NCBI GenBank assembly: GCA_002480495.1
Contig: DLCG01000013.1
Span: 10,080 to 74,079, forward strand
From: Rhodobiaceae bacterium UBA7804
Lineage (GTDB): Bacteria > Pseudomonadota > Alphaproteobacteria > Parvibaculales > Parvibaculaceae
Length of the DNA: 64,000 nt
Direction of reading: 5' to 3'
A program made the position numbers and the translations under genes. The notes below the pieces were generated by a model, which saw nothing but the letters and a program-made list of their open reading frames with translations, had not been told where the DNA came from and made no database searches. Of the stretch, positions 46,244 through 54,811 are shown one piece after another. Position 1 is the stretch's first letter. Each line of letters begins with the position of its first letter.

Positions 46244-47418
46244 TCGACACTTATCCAAGCCTGAACGGCAATTGGAACTTCCCGACAAAGATGCGCTTCG
46301 GTCCCGGACGCATCGCGGAGCTTGCAGATGCCTGCTCGGCTGCAGGGATCAACCGCCCACTTCTTGTGACGGACCCCGGCCTGAAACCGCTCCCCATGAT
46401 CGCGGAAGCACTCGCCCTTCTTGAAAAGAACGGTATACCGCCTGCCCTTTTCTCGGATGTGCACCCCAATCCCGTCGGCTCGGATGTCGAAGCCGGCCTC
46501 AAAGTCTTCCGCGGGAACAAGCATGACGGCGTAATCGTCGTTGGCGGCGGCAGCGCCATGGACGCAGGCAAGGCCATAGCCTTCATGTCCGGGCAGACGA
46601 GATCGATGTGGGATTATGAAGACCGGGAAGACTGGTGGACGCGCGCGGACCCCAAGGGCATAGCGCCGGTGATCGCGATTCCTACAACGGCAGGCACTGG
46701 CTCGGAAGTCGGTCGCGCCGCCGTCATCACCGATGAAAGCGACCACACCAAGAAAATTATCTTCCACCCCAAGATGATGCCGGTCGACGTGATCTGCGAT
46801 CCGGAACTGACCGTCGGCCTGCCACCTCACATTACCGCGGCAACAGGCATGGACGCCCTGTCGCACAACCTCGAAGCCTTCTGCTCACCCTTCTGGCACC
46901 CGCTCGCGCAAGGTGTGGCGCTCGAAGGCATGAGGCTCGTCAGGGACTGGCTTCCGGAAGCGACGAAACACGGCAGCAATGTTGAGGCACGCGCCTTCAT
47001 GCTGGCTGCTTCTTCCATGGGAGCGACCGCCTTCCAGAAGGGGCTGGGGTCGATGCATGCCATGAGCCACCCTTGTTCCTCGCTCCGGGGGACGCATCAC
47101 GGCCTGACCAATGCCGTGGTGATGCCCTACGTCCTGATGCACAACAAGGCGGCAGTCGAAGAAAAACTCACCGCCGCAGCGCGCTACCTTGGCTTGAAGG
47201 ACCAGAGCTTCTCGGGCTTTGTCGATTGGGTTCTGGCATTGCGCGAGGAGGTAGGCATTCCGCACACGCTGAAAGAAATCGGCGTCGACACGGATATCAT
47301 TCCCGAGGCTGCTGCCATGGCGTTGGAAGATCCTTCCAATGGCGGCAATCCGGTCCCGATGAGCGTGGCAGCTTACGAAGCTCTCTATGCCAATGCGATT
47401 GAGGGCCGTCTCGCCTGA
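46240..47418 (+). CDS. Iron-containing alcohol dehydrogenase
   Basis: Group III alcohol dehydrogenase of 392 residues. The NAD(P) site includes VGGGSAMDAGKAIAF, and PTTAGTGSEVGR is conserved. Iron ligands fall in CDPELTVGLPPH (Asp), GMDALSHNLEAF (His), and GSMHAMSHPCSS and GTHHGLTNA (His). In the operon it would oxidise an amino-alcohol derivative to the aldehyde that the preceding dehydrogenase uses. Its start overlaps the aldehyde dehydrogenase stop by four bases. The converging small gene follows after two bases. Confidence 0.9.
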   Translation: MIDTYPSLNGNWNFPTKMRFGPGRIAELADACSAAGINRPLLVTDPGLKPLPMIAEALALLEKNGIPPALFSDVHPNPVGSDVEAGLKVFRGNKHDGVIVVGGGSAMDAGKAIAFMSGQTRSMWDYEDREDWWTRADPKGIAPVIAIPTTAGTGSEVGRAAVITDESDHTKKIIFHPKMMPVDVICDPELTVGLPPHITAATGMDALSHNLEAFCSPFWHPLAQGVALEGMRLVRDWLPEATKHGSNVEARAFMLAASSMGATAFQKGLGSMHAMSHPCSSLRGTHHGLTNAVVMPYVLMHNKAAVEEKLTAAARYLGLKDQSFSGFVDWVLALREEVGIPHTLKEIGVDTDIIPEAAAMALEDPSNGGNPVPMSVAAYEALYANAIEGRLA

Positions 47419-47420
47419 GA

Positions 47421-47714
47421 CTATTTCGGCTGACCGGGAACCCAGTTGCCCTCGCCATCATAGTGACCGGGGATATAACCCTTCGATCCCTGCGACGGTG
47501 ATACAGGCGGAATGGGGGCACCCTCGCGCATCTGCGGCCTCACCCACCCGCCATATTCACTTTTATGGCCGGGAATGAAGCTCTTGCGAGGCTCCGGTTT
47601 CGCCACAGGATTGTCTATCGTCTCGAGAGGCGGAGCTTCCGGAGACGTAGGCCCACGTGCCAATGCCGGAGCAGCCACAAGCAACGCAAGGATGATCGGA
47701 AAAATACGTTCCAT
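47421..47714 (-). CDS. Small secreted protein with paired IPGH motifs
   Basis: A 97-residue frame with a signal peptide (MERIFPIILALLVAAPALA) and a proline-rich mature part. It contains two short similar segments, SFIPGHKSEYGGWV and GYIPGHYDGEGNWV, ending PGQPK, which suggests an internal duplication. No family is recognised. The ATG at 47714 has no clear ribosome site; a longer upstream frame overlaps panC and was rejected. Divergent from panC. Confidence 0.7.
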   Translation of the reverse strand: MERIFPIILALLVAAPALARGPTSPEAPPLETIDNPVAKPEPRKSFIPGHKSEYGGWVRPQMREGAPIPPVSPSQGSKGYIPGHYDGEGNWVPGQPK

Positions 47715-47811
47715 GACAGGGATATAGGTCTCCCAGCGAGGAATACGAGCGCAATTGATGTCTCCCGCCTGCGCCGCTATCTTCCGCGCGGTTTTCCGAA
47801 GGAGACAGCCA

Positions 47812-48678
47812 ATGCCGCTCGATACCACGAGCTACGAAATTCCCGTTGCGCGCAGTGCCGCCGATCTCCGCGAGGCCGTCACCGCCTGGCGCGAGGACGG
47901 ACATACCGTTGCCCTGGTGCCGACCATGGGGGCCCTGCACGCGGGACACATCTCGCTGGTGGAACTCGCAAAACAGAAAGCCGATCGCGTCATCGTCTCG
48001 ATCTTCGTGAATCCGACACAGTTTGCGCCGAACGAGGATTTCTCCGCTTATCCCCGCACGGAAGCCGCCGACGCGGAAAAGCTCGAGGGCAAGGCCAATC
48101 TGATCTTCGCGCCGGATGCAGCGGACATGTATCCGGATGGCTTCTCGACCACCGTTTCGCTGACCGGCGTGACCGAACCGCTCGAGGGTACCTTCCGCCC
48201 CACACATTTTGCGGGTGTCGCAACCGTCGTCGCAAAGCTCATCCTGCGGGCCATGCCGGACATTGCGATCTTCGGCGAAAAGGATTGGCAACAACTCATG
48301 GTCATCCGCCGCATGGTGACGGATCTCGATATCCCCGTCGAAATTCTCGGCGGCCCGATCATGCGCGAGGCAGATGGCCTCGCCATGTCATCGCGCAATG
48401 TCTACCTTTCGCCGGAAGAGCGGAAAGCAGCAGGACAGCTCAACATCATTCTTCGCGAAACGGCGGAAAGCGTCGCAAAGGGCACACCTATTTCAAAGGC
48501 GACGGCAGAAGGCGGGAAGCGCATTCTGGCGCTCGGCTTCGACAAGCTCGACTACCTGGAAATTCGCGATGCAGCTTCGCTTTCAGCCTACGCGGACGAC
48601 AAACCGACAAGTCCTGCCCGCATCCTGGTCGCTGCGAAGATCGGCAAGACCCGCCTCATCGACAACATGCCGGTCTGA
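47812..48678 (+). CDS. panC: Pantothenate synthetase
   Basis: Joins pantoate and beta-alanine with ATP to make pantothenate, the precursor of CoA. The protein has 288 residues and the nucleotidyltransferase motifs VPTMGALHAGHISLV (HxGH), FVNPTQFAPNEDF, FGEKDWQQL and MSSRNVYLS. GAAGGAGA lies seven bases before the ATG at 47812. An in-frame ATG 19 codons earlier is less likely. panB is not adjacent. Confidence 0.96.
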   Translation: MPLDTTSYEIPVARSAADLREAVTAWREDGHTVALVPTMGALHAGHISLVELAKQKADRVIVSIFVNPTQFAPNEDFSAYPRTEAADAEKLEGKANLIFAPDAADMYPDGFSTTVSLTGVTEPLEGTFRPTHFAGVATVVAKLILRAMPDIAIFGEKDWQQLMVIRRMVTDLDIPVEILGGPIMREADGLAMSSRNVYLSPEERKAAGQLNIILRETAESVAKGTPISKATAEGGKRILALGFDKLDYLEIRDAASLSAYADDKPTSPARILVAAKIGKTRLIDNMPV

Positions 48679-48687
48679 GCCGGGGCT

Positions 48688-49581
48688 TCAAAGATAGGTC
48701 TTGAACCACTCTCGCTGCGCGGGCGCGGACATCTTGAACATCTCCCCCGTATAGGCTTCGAAATGCCCGCAGGGAAGCTGCAGGAACTTCTTCGGTTCCA
48801 GCGCCTCCTCAAACGTGCGCGCGGTCATGTCGTAAGGTGTGAGGTGATCCCCAAGCGCGGCAACGAGAAGCAGCGGCGTCGGCGAGATGCGCGAAACGTA
48901 GATGCCCGGCTCGTATTCCGTGAAAAGCTCGACCGATTGCAACGTCACGTCGTTTTCCCACTTGGTCGAGTGCGACTTAGTGAACTCCGTGAAGAACTCA
49001 TAGGTATCTGCGGTCGGCAGCGCGCAGGGCTCGCCCTCGGGCGCTGTCACCGGAATGCGTGCGGGCGCCTCGCCGTGCATCCGCACCGCGCGATCTGCCT
49101 CAAAACCCGCTCGAAGAGCCTTCCAGTGATCGCCGCGGATGAGCCGCCGCGCGGATTCCAGTCCGGCGACCAGCGGCACCTGCGAAACCACGCATTTAAC
49201 GCGCCGGTCGATCGCGCCGACGACAAGCACATGGCCGCCCGAATAACTCGAACCCCAAATGCCAATGCGATCTGGATCGACCTCGTTCATGGTCTGTGCG
49301 TGGGTGATGGCATCGCGATAGCCGTCGATCTGTTCTCGCGGATCGAGGTGGCCGCGCGGGCCTCCGTCGCTCGCGCCGCAGTTGCGGTGATCGTAGACGA
49401 GCGAGGATATCCCCTCCTCAGCGAAGAATTCCGCGAAGTCGTCGAGATACATTTCCTTCACGGCTGAAAAGCCGTGAGCCATGACGACTGTAGGCGAGGG
49501 CCCCTTCGTTCCTTTGCCCTGGTAGAACCAGCCGCGAAGCGTGACCCCGTCCTCGGTCTTGAATTCGATATCTCGCCGCAT
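48688..49581 (-). CDS. Alpha/beta hydrolase
   Basis: A 297-residue hydrolase of the dienelactone hydrolase/acetyl-xylan-esterase-like type. The oxyanion strand is VVMAHGFSAVKEMYL, the nucleophile elbow GSSYSGGH (Ser near residue 112), and the remaining triad members are probably Asp in GDHLTPYD and His in PCGHFEAY. AGGGGA lies seven bases before the ATG. It is downstream of DUF1489 on the same strand, about 70 bases away, after a possible terminator. The substrate is unknown. Confidence 0.86.
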   Translation of the reverse strand: MRRDIEFKTEDGVTLRGWFYQGKGTKGPSPTVVMAHGFSAVKEMYLDDFAEFFAEEGISSLVYDHRNCGASDGGPRGHLDPREQIDGYRDAITHAQTMNEVDPDRIGIWGSSYSGGHVLVVGAIDRRVKCVVSQVPLVAGLESARRLIRGDHWKALRAGFEADRAVRMHGEAPARIPVTAPEGEPCALPTADTYEFFTEFTKSHSTKWENDVTLQSVELFTEYEPGIYVSRISPTPLLLVAALGDHLTPYDMTARTFEEALEPKKFLQLPCGHFEAYTGEMFKMSAPAQREWFKTYL

Positions 49582-49635
49582 GGGCCGTCCCCTCTTCGTG
49601 TTTTCTCAACACCAGCACGGGAGCACGATCCTGTC

Positions 49636-49655
49636 ACCCGTCCATTCGGGCGGGT
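49636..49655 (-). terminator. Possible terminator after DUF1489
   Basis: ACCCGTCC and GGGCGGGT form an eight-base stem with one G-T pair around ATTC, starting at the stop codon of the DUF1489 gene. It lacks a T-run, so function is uncertain. Confidence 0.35.
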
Positions 49656-50089
49656 TAGATGAGCCCCAGCTCTTCCAGCTCCCGGCGCATCTCCTCGGGC
49701 ATGTCATCCTCCGCCTCGCCCTTTTTCACGTCGGGTGGGGCGTCCTTCGCTTCCAGATAGCGCCAGCCTTGAAAGGGCCGGCGTTCCTGCCGCCGCGTCG
49801 GCACTATTTCCTTGTCGAGTACGAGGCGACAACGGCCAATGCCTTCATTATCCGTAAAGGGCTCGATACCGATGAGCTTCTGCCGGCAGCGAATGACACC
49901 TTTCATCACCCAGTAAAGCGAGCCGCCCGCGAGCAGTTCGTCTGTCCGCTTCGGCGTCATCCTGGTTACATGCGCCAGCACCTGCGGCTGCTTCAGCTTT
50001 TTCTTTTCCTTCAGCCGCTCTGCCTGCCACCCGGCAAGATCCGCGATGTCGTCCGCCCCGACGCAAAGTTTGACGAGATGAACCGTCAA
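49655..50089 (-). CDS. DUF1489 family protein, coupled to mccA
   Basis: A 144-residue protein matching alphaproteobacterial DUF1489: TVHLVKLCVGADDIADLAGW at the start, VTRMTPKRTDELLAGGSLYW, and the invariant-looking QGWRYLEAKDAP, then an acidic C-terminus. Function is unknown. The TTG start at 50089 lies just behind GAGGGAGAGG and overlaps the mccA stop (TTGA). The frame continues upstream but that part is out-of-frame mccA sequence. It is cytoplasmic, with no membrane segment. Confidence 0.85.
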   Translation of the reverse strand: MTVHLVKLCVGADDIADLAGWQAERLKEKKKLKQPQVLAHVTRMTPKRTDELLAGGSLYWVMKGVIRCRQKLIGIEPFTDNEGIGRCRLVLDKEIVPTRRQERRPFQGWRYLEAKDAPPDVKKGEAEDDMPEEMRRELEELGLI

Positions 50090-52110
50090 GCCTCTCCCTC
50101 CTCGAAGGTAACGAGCACGGCGCCACCCTCGACCTGATCCCCTTCGCCCACGCGAACTTCCGCAACAATGGAGTCCGCTCCGGCAACCAGTGTCTGTTCC
50201 ATCTTCATCGCTTCCATCACGACGAGCGCCGCGCCTTTCCGCACTTTTGCACCGGGCTCGGCGAGAACCTGAACAATCTTGCCGGGCATAGGCGCCTTCA
50301 TAGCGCCCGTATCGGCATCCGAGACGACATCGACATCCATCGGATCGACGATCTCGAACTCGGTGGCGGCGCCATCGTGAATGAGGATAAAACCCCTTCC
50401 CTTCGGCACACAAGAAGCGGTCAAACGGACCCCGTCGACTGTGGCGGTCAGAACGCCATCGCCATTCATGATGGCGGACGCGACAATATCCTCACCCTCG
50501 TCGCGAACGCCGGAAATGCGCCAACACTCGCCCTCCGGCGTTACCTTCAGCGAAACCTCTTCGCCGGCTACGATGAACCTAAGCACTTCGCTGCGGCTTC
50601 CGCCGAGAACCCAGCTGTCGCTCGCAGCCCAGGGCGAGTGTGGTTCGTCGCTTTTCTCCTGAGCCTGCTCAAGTTCCACCTTGCGCATGAGCATTTGTAC
50701 TGCAACGCCAAGCGCCAGAAGGCGCGGGTCCACCGCACCCGTTGGAACCAGTGCATCGAGATGGCGATCGATGAAACCGGTATCGATATCCCCGGCCATG
50801 AAGGCTTCGTGGCCCATGGCGGCGGCAAGAAAGGCAAGGTTTGTCTTCGGCCCCGCCACTTCCATGCGCGAAAGAAATCCCCTGAGGGTACGGAGCGCCA
50901 CCAGCCGCGTCTCGCCATGCGCGATGATCTTGCCAATCATGGGGTCATAGAACATCGTGACGTCGTCACCCTCGCGCACACCCATATCGGTGCGGACATG
51001 AGGCATGTTCGCAGGCGCGCGTAGCCTGAGAAGCTGGCCGGTCGAGGGAAAGAACTTCTTCGCGGGATCCTCCGCATAGAGACGCACCTCGACAGCGTGA
51101 CCCTTCAGCGGAACTTCGTCCTGCGCCAACGGCAGATGCTCGCCCGCCGCAACGCGGAGCTGCCATTCGACCAGATCTTGTCCTGTAATCGCTTCCGTCA
51201 CCGGGTGCTCGACCTGCAGCCGGGTGTTCATCTCCATGAACCAGAAGCCATCGGCTTTGAGCCCCTGAGAGGCGTCGGCAATGAATTCGACCGTACCTGC
51301 GCCGCGATAGCCGATGGCCTTTGCGGCAGCGACCGCCGCCTCGCCCATGGCCTTTCGCATTTCTTCGGGCATTCCGGGCGCAGGTGCTTCCTCGATCACC
51401 TTCTGGTGGCGCCGCTGAAGCGAGCAGTCACGCTCGTAGAGCGACACGGCGTTCCCATGACTGTCCGCGAAAACCTGGATCTCGATATGCCGCGGGCGCG
51501 CCACATATTTCTCGACCAACACACGTTCATCGCCAAAGGCGGACCCCGCCTCGCGCTGCGCGCTCTTGAGCTCCTTCGCGAAATCGGCAGGATCGTCGAC
51601 ACGGCGCATGCCCTTGCCGCCACCGCCCGCCACTGCCTTGATGAGCACGGGGTAGCCGATGCGCTCCGCCTGCTCGCCGAGAAAATCTGCATGCTGGTTA
51701 TCCCCGTGATAGCCGGGAACCACAGGCACGCCCGCCTTCTCCATGAGCGCCTTGGCTGCGTCTTTCAGGCCCATCGCCTTGATGGCGCTGGCGGGCGGGC
51801 CGACAAATACCAGCCCCGCTTTCTCACAAGCCTCCGCGAAGCCGGCATTCTCCGAGAGAAAACCATAGCCCGGGTGAACCGCCTCAGCGCCGGAACGCGC
51901 GCAAGCATCGAGAATGGCCTCGACGCGAAGATAGCTTTCGGCAGCGGGCGCAGGCCCGATCCGGTAGGCCTCGTCCGCTTCGGCCACGTGGTAGGCATTG
52001 GCGTCGGCGTCCGAATAGACCGCGATGGTCTTGAGGCCCATGCGCCGTGCCGTGCGGATGATGCGGACCGCGATCTCGCCGCGATTGGCTATCAGGAGAG
52101 TTTTGAACAT
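50086..52110 (-). CDS. mccA: Methylcrotonyl-CoA carboxylase biotin-containing subunit
   Basis: The 674-residue subunit carries biotin carboxylase and biotin carrier domains. It starts KTLLIANRGEIAVRIIRTAR. The carboxylase has the ATP-binding GGGGKGM loop and EMNTRLQVEHPVTE. A linker domain follows (about 460-590). The biotin Lys lies in VMEAMKMEQT near residue 640. Leucine breakdown: 3-methylcrotonyl-CoA to 3-methylglutaconyl-CoA. The pairing with the beta subunit 11 bases upstream and the nearby isovaleryl-CoA dehydrogenase support methylcrotonyl-CoA; geranyl-CoA or propionyl-CoA carboxylase are less likely. Confidence 0.92.
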   Translation of the reverse strand: MFKTLLIANRGEIAVRIIRTARRMGLKTIAVYSDADANAYHVAEADEAYRIGPAPAAESYLRVEAILDACARSGAEAVHPGYGFLSENAGFAEACEKAGLVFVGPPASAIKAMGLKDAAKALMEKAGVPVVPGYHGDNQHADFLGEQAERIGYPVLIKAVAGGGGKGMRRVDDPADFAKELKSAQREAGSAFGDERVLVEKYVARPRHIEIQVFADSHGNAVSLYERDCSLQRRHQKVIEEAPAPGMPEEMRKAMGEAAVAAAKAIGYRGAGTVEFIADASQGLKADGFWFMEMNTRLQVEHPVTEAITGQDLVEWQLRVAAGEHLPLAQDEVPLKGHAVEVRLYAEDPAKKFFPSTGQLLRLRAPANMPHVRTDMGVREGDDVTMFYDPMIGKIIAHGETRLVALRTLRGFLSRMEVAGPKTNLAFLAAAMGHEAFMAGDIDTGFIDRHLDALVPTGAVDPRLLALGVAVQMLMRKVELEQAQEKSDEPHSPWAASDSWVLGGSRSEVLRFIVAGEEVSLKVTPEGECWRISGVRDEGEDIVASAIMNGDGVLTATVDGVRLTASCVPKGRGFILIHDGAATEFEIVDPMDVDVVSDADTGAMKAPMPGKIVQVLAEPGAKVRKGAALVVMEAMKMEQTLVAGADSIVAEVRVGEGDQVEGGAVLVTFEEGEA

Positions 52111-52121
52111 CTATCCTCTCC

Positions 52122-53714
52122 TCACATCCGGAAGACGCCGAAGGGCGTCTCCGGTATCGGCGCATTTAGCGTGGCCGAGAAAGCAAGCGCGAGGACGCGA
52201 CGGGTCTCGGACGGTGCGATAATGCCGTCGTCCCAGAGCCGGGCGGTTGCGAAATAGGGGTGCCCCTCCTCCTCGTATTTCGCACGGATCGGCGCCTTGA
52301 ACTTTTCCTCGTCTTCCGGCTTCCATTTGTCCGCATCGCGATGGACCGTCGCCAACACGCTTGCCGCCTGCTCGCCACCCATCACCGAAATGCGCGCATT
52401 CGGCCAGGTGAAGAGAAAGCGAGGCGAGTAGGCGCGGCCGCACATGCCGTAATTGCCCGCGCCATAGGAGCCGCCAATGATGAGCGTCACCTTCGGCACA
52501 TTGGCTGAGGCGACGGCGGTTACCAGTTTCGCGCCGTCTTTCGCGATGCCGCCGGTTTCGTATTCCCGTCCGACCATGAATCCGGCGATATTCTGAAGGA
52601 ACAGAAGCGGCACCTTGCGCTGGCAGCACAGTTCGATGAAATGCGCTCCCTTCAGCGCCGATTCCGAAAAGAGAATGCCGTTATTCGCGATGATGCCGAC
52701 CGGAATGCCGTGGATATGTGCGAAACCACAGATCAGCGTCGTGCCGTAGAGCTTCTTGAATTCGTCGAAGTCCGAACCATCGACCAGCCGCGCGATCACC
52801 TCGCGCACGTCATACTGAATCGACAGCGAATGCGGCACGACGCCATCGAGTTCGGCCATGTCGTAGAGCGGCTCACGCGGGCTCTCGAGCGGAATCGCCA
52901 CCGACTTCTTTCGATTGAGCGTCCCCGCAATCTGGCGCGCGACGGCAAGTGCGTGAGCATCGTCCACCGCGTAGTGATCGGTGACGCCTGATTTCCGCGA
53001 ATGAACATCCGCACCGCCCAGGTCCTCGGCTGTTACCACTTCGCCCGTCGCAGCTTTCACGAGCGGCGGCCCCCCGAGGAAGATCGTGCCCTGCTTGCGC
53101 ACGATAACCGTCTCATCGGACATGGCAGGCACATAGGCGCCGCCTGCCGTGCAAGAGCCCATGACGACGGCGACCTGTGGAATCCCTTTCGCCGACATGC
53201 GCGCCTGATTGTAGAAGATGCGGCCGAAGTGCTCGCGGTCGGGAAAGATATCCGCCTGGTTCGGCAGGTTTGCACCGCCGGAATCCACCAGATAGAAACA
53301 CGGCAGGTTGTTCTCGAGCGCCACTTCCTGCGCGCGAAGATGTTTCTTCACCGTAACTGGATAGTAGGTCCCCCCCTTGATCGTCGCATCGTTGCAGACG
53401 ATCACGCATTCCTGCCCTGAAATGCGCCCGATGCCCGTGATGATGCCGGCTGCATTGATCGGCTCGCCATACATGCCATGGGCTGCCATCGGGGATAATT
53501 CCAGAAACGGCGTCCCCGGATCGATCAGCCCGTAGACGCGGTCGCGAGGCAGCATCTTTCCGCGCGAAACATGCCGCGCGCGCGAGCGTTCGTCGCCGCC
53601 GAGCGCGGCCGCAACCCTCTCCTCGCGAAGCGAAGCGGTGAGTGCCGCCATCGCTTCCGCATTTTCCTTGAAGCGGGCATCCCGCGTATTGATGCTTGTC
53701 TTGAGAACCGCCAC
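52122..53714 (-). CDS. mccB: Methylcrotonyl-CoA carboxylase carboxyltransferase subunit
   Basis: A 530-residue carboxyltransferase of the MccB/LiuB type. It has both crotonase-fold halves; typical MccB segments are VSRGKMLPRDRVYGLIDPGTPFLELS (split here: RGKMLPRDRV and DPGTPFLEL), LVDSGGANLP, and QNIAGFMVGREYETGGIAKDGAK cut at IAGFMVG and GGIAKDG. It uses carboxybiotin from MccA. The start is a GTG at 53714. Upstream lies a predicted promoter with a palindrome shared with the divergent tetR gene. Confidence 0.93.
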   Translation of the reverse strand: MAVLKTSINTRDARFKENAEAMAALTASLREERVAAALGGDERSRARHVSRGKMLPRDRVYGLIDPGTPFLELSPMAAHGMYGEPINAAGIITGIGRISGQECVIVCNDATIKGGTYYPVTVKKHLRAQEVALENNLPCFYLVDSGGANLPNQADIFPDREHFGRIFYNQARMSAKGIPQVAVVMGSCTAGGAYVPAMSDETVIVRKQGTIFLGGPPLVKAATGEVVTAEDLGGADVHSRKSGVTDHYAVDDAHALAVARQIAGTLNRKKSVAIPLESPREPLYDMAELDGVVPHSLSIQYDVREVIARLVDGSDFDEFKKLYGTTLICGFAHIHGIPVGIIANNGILFSESALKGAHFIELCCQRKVPLLFLQNIAGFMVGREYETGGIAKDGAKLVTAVASANVPKVTLIIGGSYGAGNYGMCGRAYSPRFLFTWPNARISVMGGEQAASVLATVHRDADKWKPEDEEKFKAPIRAKYEEEGHPYFATARLWDDGIIAPSETRRVLALAFSATLNAPIPETPFGVFRM

Positions 53715-53750
53715 GGCACTTCACCCCGGACTGGATTTTTTATAAAAACG

Positions 53751-53779
53751 ATCATACGTTCGTATATTGACGCAGGCAA
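53751..53779 (-). promoter_or_regulatory. Predicted promoter of the mccB-mccA operon
   Basis: On the minus strand TTGCCT (bases 53779-53774) and TATGAT (53756-53751) are separated by 17 bases, about 35 bases before the mccB start. A palindrome covers the -10. Confidence 0.5.
53754..53765. promoter_or_regulatory. Palindromic operator candidate for the adjacent TetR regulator
   Basis: ATACG-TT-CGTAT, a five-base inverted repeat with a two-base centre, overlaps the -10 of the mccB promoter and lies 47 bases before the tetR start. Its position suits repression of both genes. Confidence 0.5.
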
Positions 53780-53811
53780 GACCTGGAACGACCCGCAACG
53801 AGGACCGATCA

Positions 53812-54402
53812 TTGACGAGAACGGCAGGCTCCTCCGGCAAGAAGACGCTCGCGGCCATCCGGGAAGCGGGTCTGGACCTTATCCATGAACATGGCTTTGA
53901 GGCCATGAGCCTGCGCCAGCTCGCAACCCGTGTGGGCCTGCAGCCCGGCTCCCTCTATAACCACATCGAGACGAAGCAGGACCTGCTCTTCGACCTCATC
54001 CACAATCACATGGTGACCCTGCTCGCGAGCATCGACGATGCGCTCGACGGCATCGAAGAGCCGATAGAGCGTCTCAAGGCCTTCATAGCTTTCCACCTCA
54101 CCTATCATATCGAGCGGAAGCGCGAGGTCTTCATCGGCTCTTCAGAGCTCCGCAGCCTGGAGCCAAAGAACCGCAGGAAGATTGTGGCGTTGCGCCGTGA
54201 CTATGAAAACCGGCTCTGCGAAATCCTCGATCGGGGCGCGGCAAAGAAGCTGTTCAAAATTGATGACACGCGTGTCAGCGCCTATGCCATCCTCGCCATG
54301 CTGACCGGCATCTGCACATGGTACGATCCAAAAGGCCGGACGAACCGGCAGCAACTGATCGACATTCACACCCGCCTCGTGCTGCAGGGGGTACTGAAAT
54401 AA
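53812..54402 (+). CDS. TetR-family regulator of the isovalerate/methylcrotonyl-CoA region
   Basis: A 196-residue repressor. The helix-turn-helix reads AIREAGLDLIHEHGFEAMSL then RQLATRVGLQPGSLYNHIETK. The C-terminal ligand domain is typical in length but cannot name the ligand; an acyl-CoA is likely. The TTG at 53812 is chosen because GAGGA lies seven bases upstream; a TTG at 53767 would add 15 residues. Its position divergent from mccB and the shared palindrome suggest local control, similar in role to LiuQ-type regulators, but this is inference. Confidence 0.87.
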   Translation: MTRTAGSSGKKTLAAIREAGLDLIHEHGFEAMSLRQLATRVGLQPGSLYNHIETKQDLLFDLIHNHMVTLLASIDDALDGIEEPIERLKAFIAFHLTYHIERKREVFIGSSELRSLEPKNRRKIVALRRDYENRLCEILDRGAAKKLFKIDDTRVSAYAILAMLTGICTWYDPKGRTNRQQLIDIHTRLVLQGVLK

Positions 54403-54418
54403 TCCTCGGGAGGGACCG

Positions 54419-54811
54419 ATGCTGAATGAAACCAGGGCGTTTCTCGACCGCTGGTATGCCTTCGTGGAAAAGCATGACCCCGCCCTGCTCGACGCGCTGG
54501 TCGCGGAAGACGCAGTGATATCCTCGCCCGCCTTCTATTCACCCAAACAATCCAAGTCTTACGTGATGGCGATCCTGAACGCCGTCATGCAGGGCTTCGA
54601 GGATTTCGCCTACACCAAGGAATGGGTGGACGGGCGCGAGATCATCCTCGAATTCGAAACACGGATCGGTGACAAGAAGCTGAAAGGCATCGACCGCATT
54701 ACTGTAAACGACAAGGGCGAGATGGCGCATATTGAAGTGCTCATCCGTCCCCTGAACGGCCTGATCGCGCTGGCCGAACATGTGAAGGCAACTCTCACGA
54801 AAGCTGCCTAG
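54419..54811 (+). CDS. SnoaL/NTF2-like fold protein
   Basis: A 130-residue protein with the cone-shaped NTF2 fold: FLDRWYAFVEKHDPALLDALVAEDAV (split by a helix break), SPAFYSPKQSKSYV, and a C-terminal strand set ending HIEVLIRPLNGL. It probably binds or isomerises a small hydrophobic molecule; no catalytic His-Asp pair is obvious. It lies 16 bases after tetR behind GGGAGGGA, and its stop overlaps the stop of the convergent thiolase gene in CTAG. Confidence 0.82.
   Translation: MLNETRAFLDRWYAFVEKHDPALLDALVAEDAVISSPAFYSPKQSKSYVMAILNAVMQGFEDFAYTKEWVDGREIILEFETRIGDKKLKGIDRITVNDKGEMAHIEVLIRPLNGLIALAEHVKATLTKAA

Noticed and set aside
50090..50413. N-terminal extension of DUF1489 into mccA
   Set aside because: The added residues are out-of-frame mccA sequence; the TTG at 50089 has its own ribosome site.
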